Source: an uncultured bacterium
GTDB taxonomy: Bacteria; Verrucomicrobiota; Lentisphaeria; Victivallales; UBA1829
Assembly: GCA_949297765.1 (NCBI GenBank)
Contig: CASFTV010000015.1
Location: forward strand, 1 to 64,000
Direction: 5' to 3'
Length of the DNA stretch: 64,000 bases
A program made the translations under genes and the position numbers. The notes beneath the pieces are model-generated. The model saw only the letters and a program-made list of their open reading frames with translations, did no database searches and was not told the origin of the DNA. Below, piece after piece: positions 44,420 through 53,241 of the stretch. Within the stretch, counting starts at the first letter, position 1, and every line of letters begins with the position of its first letter.

Positions 44420-45262
44420 TCATTTTTTCAGAAGGAAATCCAGCAGAAACGGTCCGGCGAAAAGCCAGGCCACCGCTCCTGCGGCAAGAAACGGACCGAA
44501 GGCGAATTTCCGCCGCATGCGTCCGCGTTTCCACGCGTCGAACACGAGCCAGAGCAGCGCCAGAACGCTTCCGGAAAACATCGCAAACAACGCACCGGGA
44601 AGACTCGTGAGTCCCGCAACGGCCATCAGATATTTGACATCCCCCCATCCGAGCGCATCGCGCTTGAACAGCAGTTTTCCGCCGATCGCCGCCGAAGCGC
44701 CGAACGCTCCCACCGCGCAGATCTGTCCGCCGGTCCAGAGAAGCGAAAGCGGAACCTCTGTCCGTCCGGGAACCAGCACGCTCCAGAGAAGAGCCAGCAC
44801 CATCCCGGAAATTGTGAATTTATCCGGGATGATCCGCAGTTCGCAGTCCGTGCAGGTGCATCCGACCGAAAGAACGATCAGCGTCCACATCGGGAGCACC
44901 GCAAGCGGCACACCGTTCCGGAGAGCCAGGCCCGCCGTGAGCGTGAACAGCACGGCCGTCACCACTTCGATCACCAGATACCGCGGTGAAATAGGCAGTC
45001 CGCAACCCCGGCATTTTCCCCGCAGAAGGATCCAGCCGAAAATCGGAATATTCTCCATCGGCCCGAGCCGGTGACCGCATTTCGGACAGCGGCTCGGCGG
45101 CCAGACAATGGAAATTCCCCGCGGAATCCGCCAGACACACGCCGTTGTGAAACTTCCGAAGCATCCGCCCAGGATAAACGCATAAACATACCACAGCACA
45201 AGTGCCGGCGTTCCGTAGAGCGCCAGCCATTCAAGCACAGCTCCATTCAACGGAGAGAGCAT
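44420..45262 (-). CDS. Prepilin peptidase (type IV prepilin/pseudopilin leader peptidase)
   Basis: 280 residues with about eight membrane helices. N-terminal 'GGCFGSFTTACVWRIPRG' and zinc-type cysteines 'CPKCGHRLG ... CRGCGLPISPRY' mark the methyltransferase domain. The aspartyl protease residues are in 'CELRIIPDKF' and 'LGWGDVKYLMAVAG', both present. It cuts prepilins after the short leader and methylates the new N-terminus. It is the likely processor of the three pseudopilins in this window, although those lack Gly at -1. It is upstream of the ferredoxin gene on the same strand. Confidence 0.93.
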   Translation of the reverse strand: MLSPLNGAVLEWLALYGTPALVLWYVYAFILGGCFGSFTTACVWRIPRGISIVWPPSRCPKCGHRLGPMENIPIFGWILLRGKCRGCGLPISPRYLVIEVVTAVLFTLTAGLALRNGVPLAVLPMWTLIVLSVGCTCTDCELRIIPDKFTISGMVLALLWSVLVPGRTEVPLSLLWTGGQICAVGAFGASAAIGGKLLFKRDALGWGDVKYLMAVAGLTSLPGALFAMFSGSVLALLWLVFDAWKRGRMRRKFAFGPFLAAGAVAWLFAGPFLLDFLLKK

Positions 45263-45288
45263 CGGATTTCCAGCCTTTCAGAAAACAA

Positions 45289-45316
45289 AAAGACCTCCGC
45301 CGTTTGCGCGGAGGTC
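45289..45316 (-). terminator. Intrinsic terminator of the F5/8C gene group
   Basis: Minus strand: ACCTCCGC, loop, GCGGAGGT, then CTTTTTGTTTT, just after the last of three F5/8C genes. Confidence 0.88.
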
Positions 45317-45329
45317 CCGAGTCAGATTC

Positions 45330-45776
45330 TTATTTCGAGTAGACTTCCAGTTCCCAGAGGGAATTCCCGAACTGGGTTCCGCGTTTGTCGCACTGAATGC
45401 GGACAAATTTCGCATCTTTCGCGGGGAAGGAGATGGTTTCGGTCTTTCCTTTTCCATCCTTCTTTTCCGCAACGGTGGTGAAGTTGGTTCCGTCGCCGGA
45501 GATCTGGACCTTGTATTCCTTGGCGAATGCGGCCTCCCATGTCAGGACGACTTTCCCGACCTTCTGGACGGAGCCGAGATCCACCATGATCCACTGATTG
45601 TCGGCAAACGAGGATCCCCAGCGGGTGTTCTTCTTGCCGTCCACGGCGTTTTTCGCCTCCATGGCATTTCCCTGAACGGAGCTTGCCGTCACCTTTTTGT
45701 TCAGAGCAAGATTGGCCTCCGCAGCACTCAGTCCGACAGCGGCCGCAAGCATCATCACAACCATTCCAGTTTTCAT
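45330..45776 (-). CDS. Secreted single-domain F5/8C (CBM32-like) protein, third of three
   Basis: 148 residues: signal peptide MKTGMVVMMLAAAVGLSAAEA and then one discoidin/F5-8C jelly-roll: 'NLALNKKVTASSVQGN', 'AVDGKKNTRWGSSF', 'QWIMVDLGSVQKVGKVVLTW', 'KFVRIQCDKRGTQFGNSLWE'. No catalytic or anchoring domain. Such domains bind galactose-like sugars. It is closely similar in layout to the two genes upstream. A terminator follows. Confidence 0.88.
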   Translation of the reverse strand: MKTGMVVMMLAAAVGLSAAEANLALNKKVTASSVQGNAMEAKNAVDGKKNTRWGSSFADNQWIMVDLGSVQKVGKVVLTWEAAFAKEYKVQISGDGTNFTTVAEKKDGKGKTETISFPAKDAKFVRIQCDKRGTQFGNSLWELEVYSK

Positions 45777-45810
45777 GATCTTTTTCCTTTCCTTTGTTTG
45801 TCAAATCCGG

Positions 45811-46266
45811 TCATTCGGAATAGACTTCGAATTCAAAGATGGAGTATCCACCCCTGGTTTTGCGTTTTTCTCCGAGCATTCTCACATAGCGGGCCTTTGC
45901 GGGAGGGAATTTAAGCTCCTCGACACCGCCCGCGCCATCGGTTTTCACCGCGGCGTCCGTCCATGTTTTTCCATCTCCGGAAAGCTGGATGCGATAGTGT
46001 TCCGCTGCGGCGCGGTCCCATGAAATCAGGACCCGCCCCACCGTCTTCTCCGCGCCGAGATCCACCATCAGCCACTGCGGATCGGAAAAGCGGGATGCCC
46101 ACCGCGTCCGCGATTTTCCGTCGCACGCCCAATGAGAATCAACTCCGAGATACTGGATGGAACTGGCCGTTGTCTTCCGGTTGAGCGCAAGATTCTCCTC
46201 CGCTCCACCGCGGATTCCCAGCACCGCGCAGCAGACCGGAAGAAGAAAACGGAGTATGCGCCTCAT
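45811..46266 (-). CDS. Secreted single-domain F5/8C protein, second of three
   Basis: 151 residues. Signal peptide MRRILRFLLPVCCAVLGIRG, then the same jelly-roll: 'NLALNRKTTASSIQYLG', 'ACDGKSRTRWASRF', 'QWLMVDLGAEKTVGRVLISW', 'ARYVRMLGEKRKTRGGYSI'. Its start overlaps the stop of the preceding paralogue (ATGA), so translation is coupled. Only the binding domain is present. Confidence 0.88.
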   Translation of the reverse strand: MRRILRFLLPVCCAVLGIRGGAEENLALNRKTTASSIQYLGVDSHWACDGKSRTRWASRFSDPQWLMVDLGAEKTVGRVLISWDRAAAEHYRIQLSGDGKTWTDAAVKTDGAGGVEELKFPPAKARYVRMLGEKRKTRGGYSIFEFEVYSE

Positions 46267-46712
46267 TGTTCAAAAACCTGAAATTCCCAGAAGGAATATC
46301 CGTATGCGTTGGGAACCGGGAACTGCCCGGTAAACCGGACGAATCTTGCCTCTCTCTGCGGGAATGTGAGCGTGTCGGTTCCGCCTTTTCCATCTTTTTT
46401 CCACACGACATCGGTCCACGCCTTTCCGTCGGTGGAGAGCTGGATTTTGTAGTCTTTTGCGGCGTAGCGTTCCCAGAGGATCACCACCTTCCCGACTTTT
46501 TTCACGGAACCGAGATCCACGCAGAACCACTGCGGACTGTTTCTCTGCCGGGAAGACCACCGGGACTTCTTGTTGCCGTCCACGGCAAATTCCGGTTTCA
46601 CGCGCTGATTTTCAACTGAGCTGGCTTTTACGCTTTTACCAAGCGCCAGATTCTCCTGGGCCGCGGCGGCAAGAGCAGCAGCCGCAAGAAATGCGGACAA
46701 CAGCAGTTTCAT
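46263..46712 (-). CDS. Secreted single-domain F5/8C protein, first of three
   Basis: 149 residues, AGGACC upstream. Signal peptide MKLLLSAFLAAAALAAAAQ, then 'NLALGKSVKASSVENQR', 'AVDGNKKSRWSSRQ', 'QWFCVDLGSVKKVGKVVILW', 'ARFVRFTGQFPVPNAYGYSF'. It is the first gene of a tandem group of three paralogues. Together with the GH36 gene downstream it may serve sugar capture at the cell surface, but no anchor is visible. Confidence 0.88.
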   Translation of the reverse strand: MKLLLSAFLAAAALAAAAQENLALGKSVKASSVENQRVKPEFAVDGNKKSRWSSRQRNSPQWFCVDLGSVKKVGKVVILWERYAAKDYKIQLSTDGKAWTDVVWKKDGKGGTDTLTFPQREARFVRFTGQFPVPNAYGYSFWEFQVFEQ

Positions 46713-46827
46713 AAAACAAGGTCCTCCCGAATTAGAAGCGGTCTTTTTTACAAATTTTCATTCTCTGGTTAGAATACCACAACTTCATTATTTTACAAAC
46801 ACCGGGACGGAAAAAATTTGAAATATT

Positions 46828-46867
46828 GCGCATTTCTTTTGATTTTTCGAAAATGCGCGGTTATACT
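46828..46867 (+). promoter_or_regulatory. Promoter of the CNNM/CorC gene with inverted repeat
   Basis: TTGATT (46839-46844), 17-base spacer, TATACT (46862-46867). GCGCATTT (46828-46835) is inverted as AAATGCGC (46851-46858) across the promoter and may be an operator. Confidence 0.6.
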
Positions 46868-46909
46868 ATCCGGACGGGAGACCATTGATCTACGGAAAGG
46901 AGGGTTCTC

Positions 46910-48247
46910 GTGAACGAGGAGAATGTCTGGATTCAACTTCTTTTTCTGCTGCTCCTGATCGGTCTGAATGCGTTTTTCGCCTCATCCGAAGTGGCGCTGA
47001 TCTCTCTGAAACCGACCGTGAAACGGCGTCTGCTTTCCGAAGGCGGAATCCGGGCGAAAGCGCTGAAGGCACTCACGGACGATTCCGGACGCTTTCTGGC
47101 CACCGTCCAGATCGGCGTGACTCTTGCCGGATTTCTCGCAAGCGCATTTGCGGCGAACTCCTTTTCCGATCCCCTGACCGATCTGCTGGAAAACGCCGGA
47201 TTCACTCTTTTCCGCCACGGAACACTGGACAAAATCGTCGTGGTCTGCATCACGGTTCTGCTTTCGTATTTTTCTCTGGTTTTCGGGGAGCTGATCCCCA
47301 AGCAGATCGGACTGCGCTATACGGAGTTCATGGCATACAATGTGGCTGTGCCGATTCATCTTCTGGCGATTCTCGCACGTCCGTTCGTCTCGCTTTTGAA
47401 CGTTTCGGTGGAAGCGGGGATGCGGCTGTTCGGAAGCCGGACTCCCCCCGCCGACGGAGTCACCGAAGAGGAGATCCGCGCCCTGCTGGATATCGGACGG
47501 GAACAGGGCGTCATTTCCAAGGAGAAAAAGGAACTGCTGGAAAACGTTTTCGCCTTCAGCAGACGCACCGCCGCGGAAATCATGACCCACCGGACGGAAA
47601 TCACCGCGGTCGGCATCGACGACTCCCCGGAAACGATTGAACGCATCTTCCTGAACGCCCGCCACTCCCGCATTCCGGTCTACCGCGGAGACATGGATGA
47701 CATCATCGGCGTGGTTCATCTGCGCGACTACTTCACGCTCCGCGATAAAACCGGAGCTCCTCCAGCGCTGAAAACGATTCTGAAACCGGTCTGTCTGGTC
47801 CCCGAAACCATCCGCGCGGACCGTCTCTTCCGCGACATGAAAAACAGGAAAAACGGCATGGCGGTCCTTCTGGATGAATTCGGCGGAACGGCGGGAATCG
47901 TCACGGACGGCGATCTTGTCGCGGAAATTGTCGGCTCTTTCGGAGATGATCCCCGCCTCCGGACGGAACTGGAACCCCTTCCGGACTCCTCGTGGCGCGC
48001 CGACGCCTCCATCCGGCTTGCGCGCCTCCGCCGCGAACTGCGCATCTCCCTTCCGGAAACCACCCGCTACGACACGCTCGGAGGTTTTCTGATGACCCGT
48101 TTCGGAACGGTTCCCGAACCCGGCAGCGTCCTGGATCTTCCCGAGCAGCACATCACCGTGCAGATTGAAAGCATCCGCGGTCATCACATCGGCGAAGTGA
48201 TCCTCCGCCGTTCCGGAGAAGCGGAATCACCAGAGCATCACGAGTGA
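46910..48247 (+). CDS. CNNM/CorC (hemolysin C-like) membrane protein
   Basis: 445 residues from GTG 46910, AAAGGAGGG upstream. DUF21/CNNM membrane domain (about 1-190: 'IGLNAFFASSEVALISLKPT', 'VFGELIPKQIGLRYTE'), tandem CBS domains (~205-330: 'MTHRTEITAVGIDDSPETIE', 'FGGTAGIVTDGDLVAEIVG') and a CorC/HlyC C-terminal domain (~345-440). CNNM proteins handle Mg2+ or Co2+ export; hemolysis is not a general property. The 3' end overlaps the convergent EamA gene by 21 bases. Confidence 0.92.
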   Translation: MNEENVWIQLLFLLLLIGLNAFFASSEVALISLKPTVKRRLLSEGGIRAKALKALTDDSGRFLATVQIGVTLAGFLASAFAANSFSDPLTDLLENAGFTLFRHGTLDKIVVVCITVLLSYFSLVFGELIPKQIGLRYTEFMAYNVAVPIHLLAILARPFVSLLNVSVEAGMRLFGSRTPPADGVTEEEIRALLDIGREQGVISKEKKELLENVFAFSRRTAAEIMTHRTEITAVGIDDSPETIERIFLNARHSRIPVYRGDMDDIIGVVHLRDYFTLRDKTGAPPALKTILKPVCLVPETIRADRLFRDMKNRKNGMAVLLDEFGGTAGIVTDGDLVAEIVGSFGDDPRLRTELEPLPDSSWRADASIRLARLRRELRISLPETTRYDTLGGFLMTRFGTVPEPGSVLDLPEQHITVQIESIRGHHIGEVILRRSGEAESPEHHE

Positions 48248-48640
48248 GCCGAACAGGATCAGAGTGCCCCCCGCAAGCACTTTCCAGTCCACCGTCTCGT
48301 GAAGGAACAGAAAGGAAAGCACGATCACAAACACCACGCTCAGCTTGTCGACCGGCGCAACCCGGGAAACCTCTCCCAGCGCCAGAGCCTTGAAATAGCA
48401 GAGCCACGACAACCCCGTCGCCACTCCGGAGAGCACCAGGAACAGAAGATTCCGCCCCGTCAGCGCCGCGAACGCCCCTCCCGCTCCGGACGCAAAAACG
48501 ATCCCCCATGAAAGCAGCAGCACCACGCTCGTCCGCACCGCGGTTGCAAGATTGGAATCCACTCCGGAGACACCGGCTTTTGCAAGAAGCGCGGTCAGCG
48601 CCGCGAAAAAAGCCGAAAGCAGAGCGTACAGCTTCCACAT
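48227..48640 (-). CDS. EamA-family half-size transporter
   Basis: 137 residues and about five membrane helices, one EamA repeat instead of two: 'LYALLSAFFAALTALLAKAG', 'LLFLVLSGVATGLSWLCYFK', 'APVDKLSVVFVIVLSFLFLH', 'GGTLILFGSLVMLW'. Half-size members probably work as dimers and move small metabolites. It lies 6 bases downstream of panD on the same strand, so probably one operon. Substrate unknown. Confidence 0.88.
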   Translation of the reverse strand: MWKLYALLSAFFAALTALLAKAGVSGVDSNLATAVRTSVVLLLSWGIVFASGAGGAFAALTGRNLLFLVLSGVATGLSWLCYFKALALGEVSRVAPVDKLSVVFVIVLSFLFLHETVDWKVLAGGTLILFGSLVMLW

Positions 48641-48646
48641 CGGCGG

Positions 48647-49027
48647 TCACTCCGCAATCGGAGTTCTCCCCCGGCGGACAGCCGTAACGCGGTTGTTCTC
48701 GTCCAGGACAATGATCTTCGGCTGGAACGTGCGGGCCTCCTCCTCGTCGAGAATGCCGAACGCCATGATCGTGACGATATCCCCGACATTTCCCTTGTGC
48801 GCGGCCGCTCCGTTCAGACGGAACACCTTCGATCCCGCCTCGCCGGGAATCGCATAGGTTTCCAGACGCTCCCCGTTGGTCGCGTTGACCACAAGGATTT
48901 TCTCATACGGAAGAATTTCCGCCTGTTTCAGATACTCGACGTCAATCTCAAGACTGCCCTCATAATCCAGATCGCAGTGAGTCAGTCTTGCCCGGTGGAT
49001 TTTTCCTTTGATCAGTTGCAGCTGCAT
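48647..49027 (-). CDS. panD: Aspartate 1-decarboxylase
   Basis: 126 residues from ATG 49027 (GAAGAGG upstream; an in-frame ATG at 49042 is less well placed). It is made as a proenzyme that cuts itself between Gly and Ser in 'LDYEGSLEID', leaving a pyruvoyl group. Other PanD marks are 'VNATNGERLETYAI', 'RLNGAAAHKGNVGDIV' and 'IMAFGILDEEEA'. It makes beta-alanine for pantothenate and CoA. Panthothenate partners panB/panC are not in this window. Confidence 0.95.
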   Translation of the reverse strand: MQLQLIKGKIHRARLTHCDLDYEGSLEIDVEYLKQAEILPYEKILVVNATNGERLETYAIPGEAGSKVFRLNGAAAHKGNVGDIVTIMAFGILDEEEARTFQPKIIVLDENNRVTAVRRGRTPIAE

Positions 49028-49115
49028 AGCCCTCTTCTCCATAAAAATTGCTCGCGGAATAATATATCACGGAAACCGGAATAATCAATAGCGGGAGCGT
49101 GAAGCGCGCTTCTGT

Positions 49116-49985
49116 TCACATTTCGGAGGTGCTTCCCCGTCCGGTGCGGAAGGCGCTGGGGGTAACGCCTGTCTTTTCCCGGAAGAGACGGGAGAAATAG
49201 TGGGAATCCCCCCATCCGCAGCGGTCGGCGATCTCCTTCTGGCTGAGCGGCGTTGTGCACAGCAGCCGCCGGGCTTTCAGAAGACGAGCCTCGATCACGT
49301 CCGCATGCGGCGTTGTATGAAAGAAGCTCCGGTACAGCACGGCGAACCGCTCTGCGCTCAGATGAACCCGCGCCGCAAGCTCCCGCACGGAAACGTTCCG
49401 CTCCGGGGCGCTCAGAAGATTCTCGCGAAGACGGAGAAACGCCGCATGAAAGGCGCGCTGCGAAGGAGACATTTCTTTCTCTCTTCGCAGGAAATCCTCT
49501 GTTTTCCGGAAAAGTTCCGCGAGCATGGCGAACACGGTGTTTTCCTGAATTCGAGCGGAGAAGCCATCGTTCCGTCCGAATTCCGCCCGGACCGTGCGCA
49601 GGAACGGCGCCAGGAGTTCCGCCTCCCCCGTCCGGAGCAGACGATTCCGGGGAAGAGGAATCCCGCAGAGAAGCCGTTCCGTCCCTTTCCGTTCCAGATA
49701 GACCCAGTCATTGCGCAGACCGCCGGAAAAGCCGGGCCATGCGGCATGGAACAGGGGAAATCCGGGAGAGTGGAGGATTCCGTCGCCGGGTTCCGCCCGT
49801 TCGAGTCCCTTCTCCGTCCGGATCCGGGCAGGTGTGCGGAAACACATCAGGAGGAACGAACCGTCTCCTTCCGGGCGGTCGAACCGGAAATCTGCGGAAT
49901 GGCGCGTATCGACATCAATCAGATGCGGGAGAATCAGCGGGGATATCACAACGGTTTTCTCCACTTCTATAACGGTTTCCTCCAT
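49116..49985 (-). CDS. AraC family transcriptional regulator
   Basis: 289 residues. N-terminal cupin-like sensing domain (~1-150). The C-terminal double HTH has 'SVRELAARVHLSAERFAVLY', 'TTPLSQKEIADRCGWGDSHY' and 'FSRLFREKTGVTPSAFR'. The ATG at 49985 has no ribosome site; in-frame GTG codons a few residues later follow GGAG and may be the true start. It is divergent from a dehydrogenase pair with only 60 bases between, so it probably activates them in response to a sugar. Confidence 0.9.
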   Translation of the reverse strand: MEETVIEVEKTVVISPLILPHLIDVDTRHSADFRFDRPEGDGSFLLMCFRTPARIRTEKGLERAEPGDGILHSPGFPLFHAAWPGFSGGLRNDWVYLERKGTERLLCGIPLPRNRLLRTGEAELLAPFLRTVRAEFGRNDGFSARIQENTVFAMLAELFRKTEDFLRREKEMSPSQRAFHAAFLRLRENLLSAPERNVSVRELAARVHLSAERFAVLYRSFFHTTPHADVIEARLLKARRLLCTTPLSQKEIADRCGWGDSHYFSRLFREKTGVTPSAFRTGRGSTSEM

Positions 49986-50013
49986 TTACAATGAGTACTA
50001 TATCGTGTATAAT
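49985..50013 (+). promoter_or_regulatory. Promoter of the Gfo/Idh operon
   Basis: TTTACA (49985-49990), 17-base spacer, TATAAT (50008-50013), 33 bases before the ATG. Lies in the short gap shared with the divergent AraC gene. Confidence 0.65.
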
Positions 50014-50045
50014 AATAAAAATCAACAACAGAAAGGGATACCATT

Positions 50046-51074
50046 ATGAAAAATCTCAACATCTGTTTCATCGGCTGCGGGGATCATGCGAACCGGTTTG
50101 TTTATCCGAGTCTTGCGAACTGTCCTTCGGTCACGCTGCGCGCGGTCTGCTCGCTCGACGGGGCGGAGGCGGAGGAGAACCGGAAACGGCATGGAGCAGC
50201 AAAGGCATACACCGACTTCCGGGAGATGATTCTTTCGGAGAAGCCCGATGCAGTCCTCATCGTCGGGCCGCCGCGTCTTCATTACGAGGCGGGACTGTTC
50301 TGCGCCGGACGGAAAATCCCCTTCTACATGGAAAAACCCTGCGGGGAGAATGTGCATCAGGCGGAGGAACTCTGCCGGGCGGCGGCGGAGAACGGGGTCT
50401 TCGGGCAGGTCGGCTTCATGATGCGGCACAGCGCCGTTGTCCGGGAGATCGGCCGTCTGGAGGCGGAGAATGATCTCGGGACCCCCTTCTGCGGAAATGT
50501 CAAGTACTTCACCAGCGGTCCCTACCGTTCCGACGAAATTTACGGAATGCCGGGACGCGATGATCTCTCGTTTCTCCGGCGGTATCTGATGGTTCAGGCG
50601 GTCCATCCGGTGAATCTGGCGGCGGCATTTCTCGGAGAGCTGGCAAAGATTGAGTCGGAGATCCGCTTTTCCGGGGAAAACATCCTTGTGGAGATCCGTC
50701 TGACCGATACGGAACAGCGGAGAATGAATGCGCTTCTGCATACATTTGTCGCCCCCGGCTACGGCAATCTCCGGTTTGAAACGGAGCTTTTCTACAAAGA
50801 CCGTTCCATGATCCGCACCGATGCCTTCCAGTCGCTGGATTACGATCCCTGCACGCCCAGCGAAAACGGCAACACCCGTCACTGGCAGTTTGCCCATTTC
50901 GGAGCGAACAACGTCAAGATGGGCTATGAGACCGAGCTGAAATATTTCTTCGACTGCGTTCGGGAAGGATGCCAGAAACCCGGCCTGACCACCCTCGAAG
51001 ACGGCCTGAAAACCATGCGGATCCTCGATGCCGTGCAGACACAGGGCGCAGAACAGATTCAGACAAAGGAGTAA
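50046..51074 (+). CDS. Gfo/Idh/MocA family oxidoreductase
   Basis: 342 residues, AAAGGGA upstream. Rossmann NAD(P) site at the N-terminus ('NICFIGCGDHANRFV'), 'VLIVGPPRLHYEAGLFCAGR', and the family motif 'MEKPCGEN' (EKP). The C-terminal alpha/beta domain is about 125-342. These enzymes oxidise or epimerise sugars and inositols. It is co-transcribed with an MDR dehydrogenase gene 4 bases downstream and divergent from an AraC regulator. Substrate unknown. Confidence 0.92.
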   Translation: MKNLNICFIGCGDHANRFVYPSLANCPSVTLRAVCSLDGAEAEENRKRHGAAKAYTDFREMILSEKPDAVLIVGPPRLHYEAGLFCAGRKIPFYMEKPCGENVHQAEELCRAAAENGVFGQVGFMMRHSAVVREIGRLEAENDLGTPFCGNVKYFTSGPYRSDEIYGMPGRDDLSFLRRYLMVQAVHPVNLAAAFLGELAKIESEIRFSGENILVEIRLTDTEQRRMNALLHTFVAPGYGNLRFETELFYKDRSMIRTDAFQSLDYDPCTPSENGNTRHWQFAHFGANNVKMGYETELKYFFDCVREGCQKPGLTTLEDGLKTMRILDAVQTQGAEQIQTKE

Positions 51075-51077
51075 CCC

Positions 51078-52001
51078 ATGATTCAGAAAACACTGACCTT
51101 CAACGGATTCGACAACATCCGATTCACTGAAACCGGATTCACCCTTCCTCCGGCGTTCCGGCGCGTAACGATGGAATACACGACCGTCAGCCCGGGAACA
51201 GAACTTTTCTGCATCCGCGAGGGCGGTGAACGGAAGCCCGGCTACATCATGGTCGGACGCACGGACGACGGAAAACGGGTCTTTGTCTTCCCGAGTCTTT
51301 CGGAAAGCGACGGCGCCCACTGCAATGTCCGCGCCCTGAGTCCGGAGTCGCTTCTCGTTCCGCTGCCGGAGAGCGTTCCCGGAGAACTCGCGGGGTTTCT
51401 GCGCTTCATCAACATCGGGATGCATCCGTTCAACGATGTGGAACATCTTCCGGAGCGGGTCGCGGTGATCGGTCTCGGTCCGGTCGGCAATCTGGCGGCG
51501 CAGACCGCGCGGAACTTCGGCTGCCGGGTTCTCGGAATTGATCCCTCCGAAGCGCGGCGGAAGCTGGCAAACCAATGCCGGATCCCCGAAACAGGATCCC
51601 CCGAAGAGTTCGCCGGAATCCGAAACGAATTCGATCTTGTGATCGACACCGTGTCGGCCCCGTCGACCCTCTCCGCCGCGGGACAGGCGCTGAAAAACGG
51701 CGGACTCTGCAGCATGGTCGGCATTCTCAAACCGGGAACGCTGGATTGTCCGGCGTTTCTGAATCTTGCCTGGCAGCGCGGCATCCGTTTTCTTTCCGGC
51801 TGGGAAATGCTCCATCCGATGTTCCTGACGGAGCGCAATCTGCTCCGCGGAATCAACTGGATTTCCGACGGACGCTACGAACTCCAGCCGCTCCTCACCG
51901 GCATTCTCAGACCGGATCTGAAGGAGATCGGTGCCGCCTACCGGAATCTTGCCGGAGATCCCGCACACCACATCTGTTACGTCATCGACTGGCGTTCCTG
52001 A
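51078..52001 (+). CDS. MDR (zinc-type alcohol dehydrogenase-like) oxidoreductase
   Basis: 307 residues, AAAGGAG upstream. Short MDR protein: GroES-like part with 'EYTTVSPGTELFCIREGG' and a Rossmann part with 'VAVIGLGPVGNLAAQTARNF' and Asp after the next strand ('LGIDPSEA'), pointing to NAD. The usual structural-zinc cysteine cluster is absent. Proteins of this branch act with Gfo/Idh partners in sugar dehydrogenation. Ends before a clear terminator. Confidence 0.87.
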   Translation: MIQKTLTFNGFDNIRFTETGFTLPPAFRRVTMEYTTVSPGTELFCIREGGERKPGYIMVGRTDDGKRVFVFPSLSESDGAHCNVRALSPESLLVPLPESVPGELAGFLRFINIGMHPFNDVEHLPERVAVIGLGPVGNLAAQTARNFGCRVLGIDPSEARRKLANQCRIPETGSPEEFAGIRNEFDLVIDTVSAPSTLSAAGQALKNGGLCSMVGILKPGTLDCPAFLNLAWQRGIRFLSGWEMLHPMFLTERNLLRGINWISDGRYELQPLLTGILRPDLKEIGAAYRNLAGDPAHHICYVIDWRS

Positions 52002-52034
52002 CCCGGAACACAGGGGAAGGCCCTCTTTTTCCAG

Positions 52035-52072
52035 CGGACGAAAGCGCTCTCCGGCTTTCGTCCGTTTTTTTT
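52035..52072 (+). terminator. Intrinsic terminator of the dehydrogenase operon
   Basis: CGGACGAAAG (52035-52044) pairs with CTTTCGTCCG (52055-52064), followed by eight T residues. Confidence 0.93.
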
Positions 52073-52084
52073 GCAGAAAACTTC

Positions 52085-52132
52085 TTGACAAATCAAAAAG
52101 TTCTCCTATATTATCCTAGAACCTTCTAGAAC
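52085..52132 (+). promoter_or_regulatory. Promoter and repeat-type operator of cassette 3
   Basis: TTGACA (52085-52090) and TATATT (52107-52112). GTTCT at 52100-52104 is inverted as AGAAC at 52118-52122 and AGAAC repeats at 52128-52132 (CTAGAACCTTCTAGAACC). The repeats flank the -10 and suggest autoregulation by the regulator encoded next. Confidence 0.55.
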
Positions 52133-52152
52133 CACCTGAAAAGGAAGAGGCG

Positions 52153-53217
52153 ATGGACGATCTGGAAAAACAGGGAACGAACGGCAGCGTTTTAAGCATC
52201 CGTCATCATATTTACAACATCATCCGGAAAGGCGGGAAAAGTTCTGTGAAAATTCCGTCCAGCTACGAGCTGGCGAAGATGTTCGGAACGACCCGGCGGG
52301 TGGCGCAGCGGGAGCTGGAGCGCCTGATCTTTTCCGGAGTTCTGATCGGCAAGCCGCGGATCGGAACGTTTACGAATCCGAAACCGCTGGAGCATCCGCT
52401 GTTCGGAGTCACGGTCGGCAACGGGGATCATTTCATCTGGGGCGAGTTCGAGCTGATGGTGCTTTCGGAACTTTACCGGGAGCTGGCGCAGCGGCCCTGC
52501 GTTGTCCACGATCTGCGGGTCGTCGGGAAGACATGCGGAGCCTGCATCAATGAACTTGTCTCGCTGGATCTGGACGGAATTTTCTGGATCGGCCCAATCG
52601 ACTGGGCGGAAAATCACGGCGAAGAGTTTTACGCGGAACTGGCGCGCCGGAAACTGCCGTTCGTCACCTGCGCGATCCCTCATCGGCCGGGACTTTCCGG
52701 GATAGATTTTTCCTATCGGAACGCGCTGGCGGAACTGGCGGAGCTCTTTGCCGCGGAGAAACGCGGAACGATCCGGGCCTTTCTCGCGATGCCGTTTGTC
52801 TATGAAGCGTTCCGTTCGGTCTGCCGGGAATATTTTCCTGCGGGAAACTTTGATTTTTCGCTGGGGAGCTGTATCCGGAACAATCAATTTTCCTCCGAAC
52901 TGGCTTCGTTTCTGAAGTCGGAAAAACCGGATGCGCTTCTGGTGTCCTCCGGAAATCTGAAGGAAGCGGCGGAATTTCTGCAAAGCCGTTCGCTCGCAGA
53001 CTCCTGCCGTCTGGTCTCTCTCGGGCCGACAATGGAAGCGGGAAAGGACATCCCGTATCTGTTCTGTGACAATCCATACCGGGAAACCGCCGTTCTCGCG
53101 GCGGATCTTCTTTTCGCTCTTCAGAAGGATCCCGGACAAGTGCTGCAGCCGTTTGTGGAAAAACGCCTCTGCGCCCATGCGTTGAACGGATTCCGAAACG
53201 CGGAACCGACAACATAA
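52153..53217 (+). CDS. GntR-type wHTH / substrate-sensor regulator
   Basis: 354 residues, AAAAGGAAGAGG upstream. Residues 15-80 form a GntR winged helix ('SSYELAKMFGTTRRVAQREL', 'GKPRIGTFTNP'). The rest is a degenerate LacI-type sensor with little sequence conservation ('GIDFSYRNALAELAELFAAE', 'KPDALLVSSGNLKEAAEFL'). It heads the plus-strand cassette of a carbohydrate-binding protein, a pseudopilin and GH5, and probably controls it. Repeats over its promoter fit autoregulation. Confidence 0.85.
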   Translation: MDDLEKQGTNGSVLSIRHHIYNIIRKGGKSSVKIPSSYELAKMFGTTRRVAQRELERLIFSGVLIGKPRIGTFTNPKPLEHPLFGVTVGNGDHFIWGEFELMVLSELYRELAQRPCVVHDLRVVGKTCGACINELVSLDLDGIFWIGPIDWAENHGEEFYAELARRKLPFVTCAIPHRPGLSGIDFSYRNALAELAELFAAEKRGTIRAFLAMPFVYEAFRSVCREYFPAGNFDFSLGSCIRNNQFSSELASFLKSEKPDALLVSSGNLKEAAEFLQSRSLADSCRLVSLGPTMEAGKDIPYLFCDNPYRETAVLAADLLFALQKDPGQVLQPFVEKRLCAHALNGFRNAEPTT

Positions 53218-53241
53218 TCCATCAGAAGAAGGAGAAGGATC

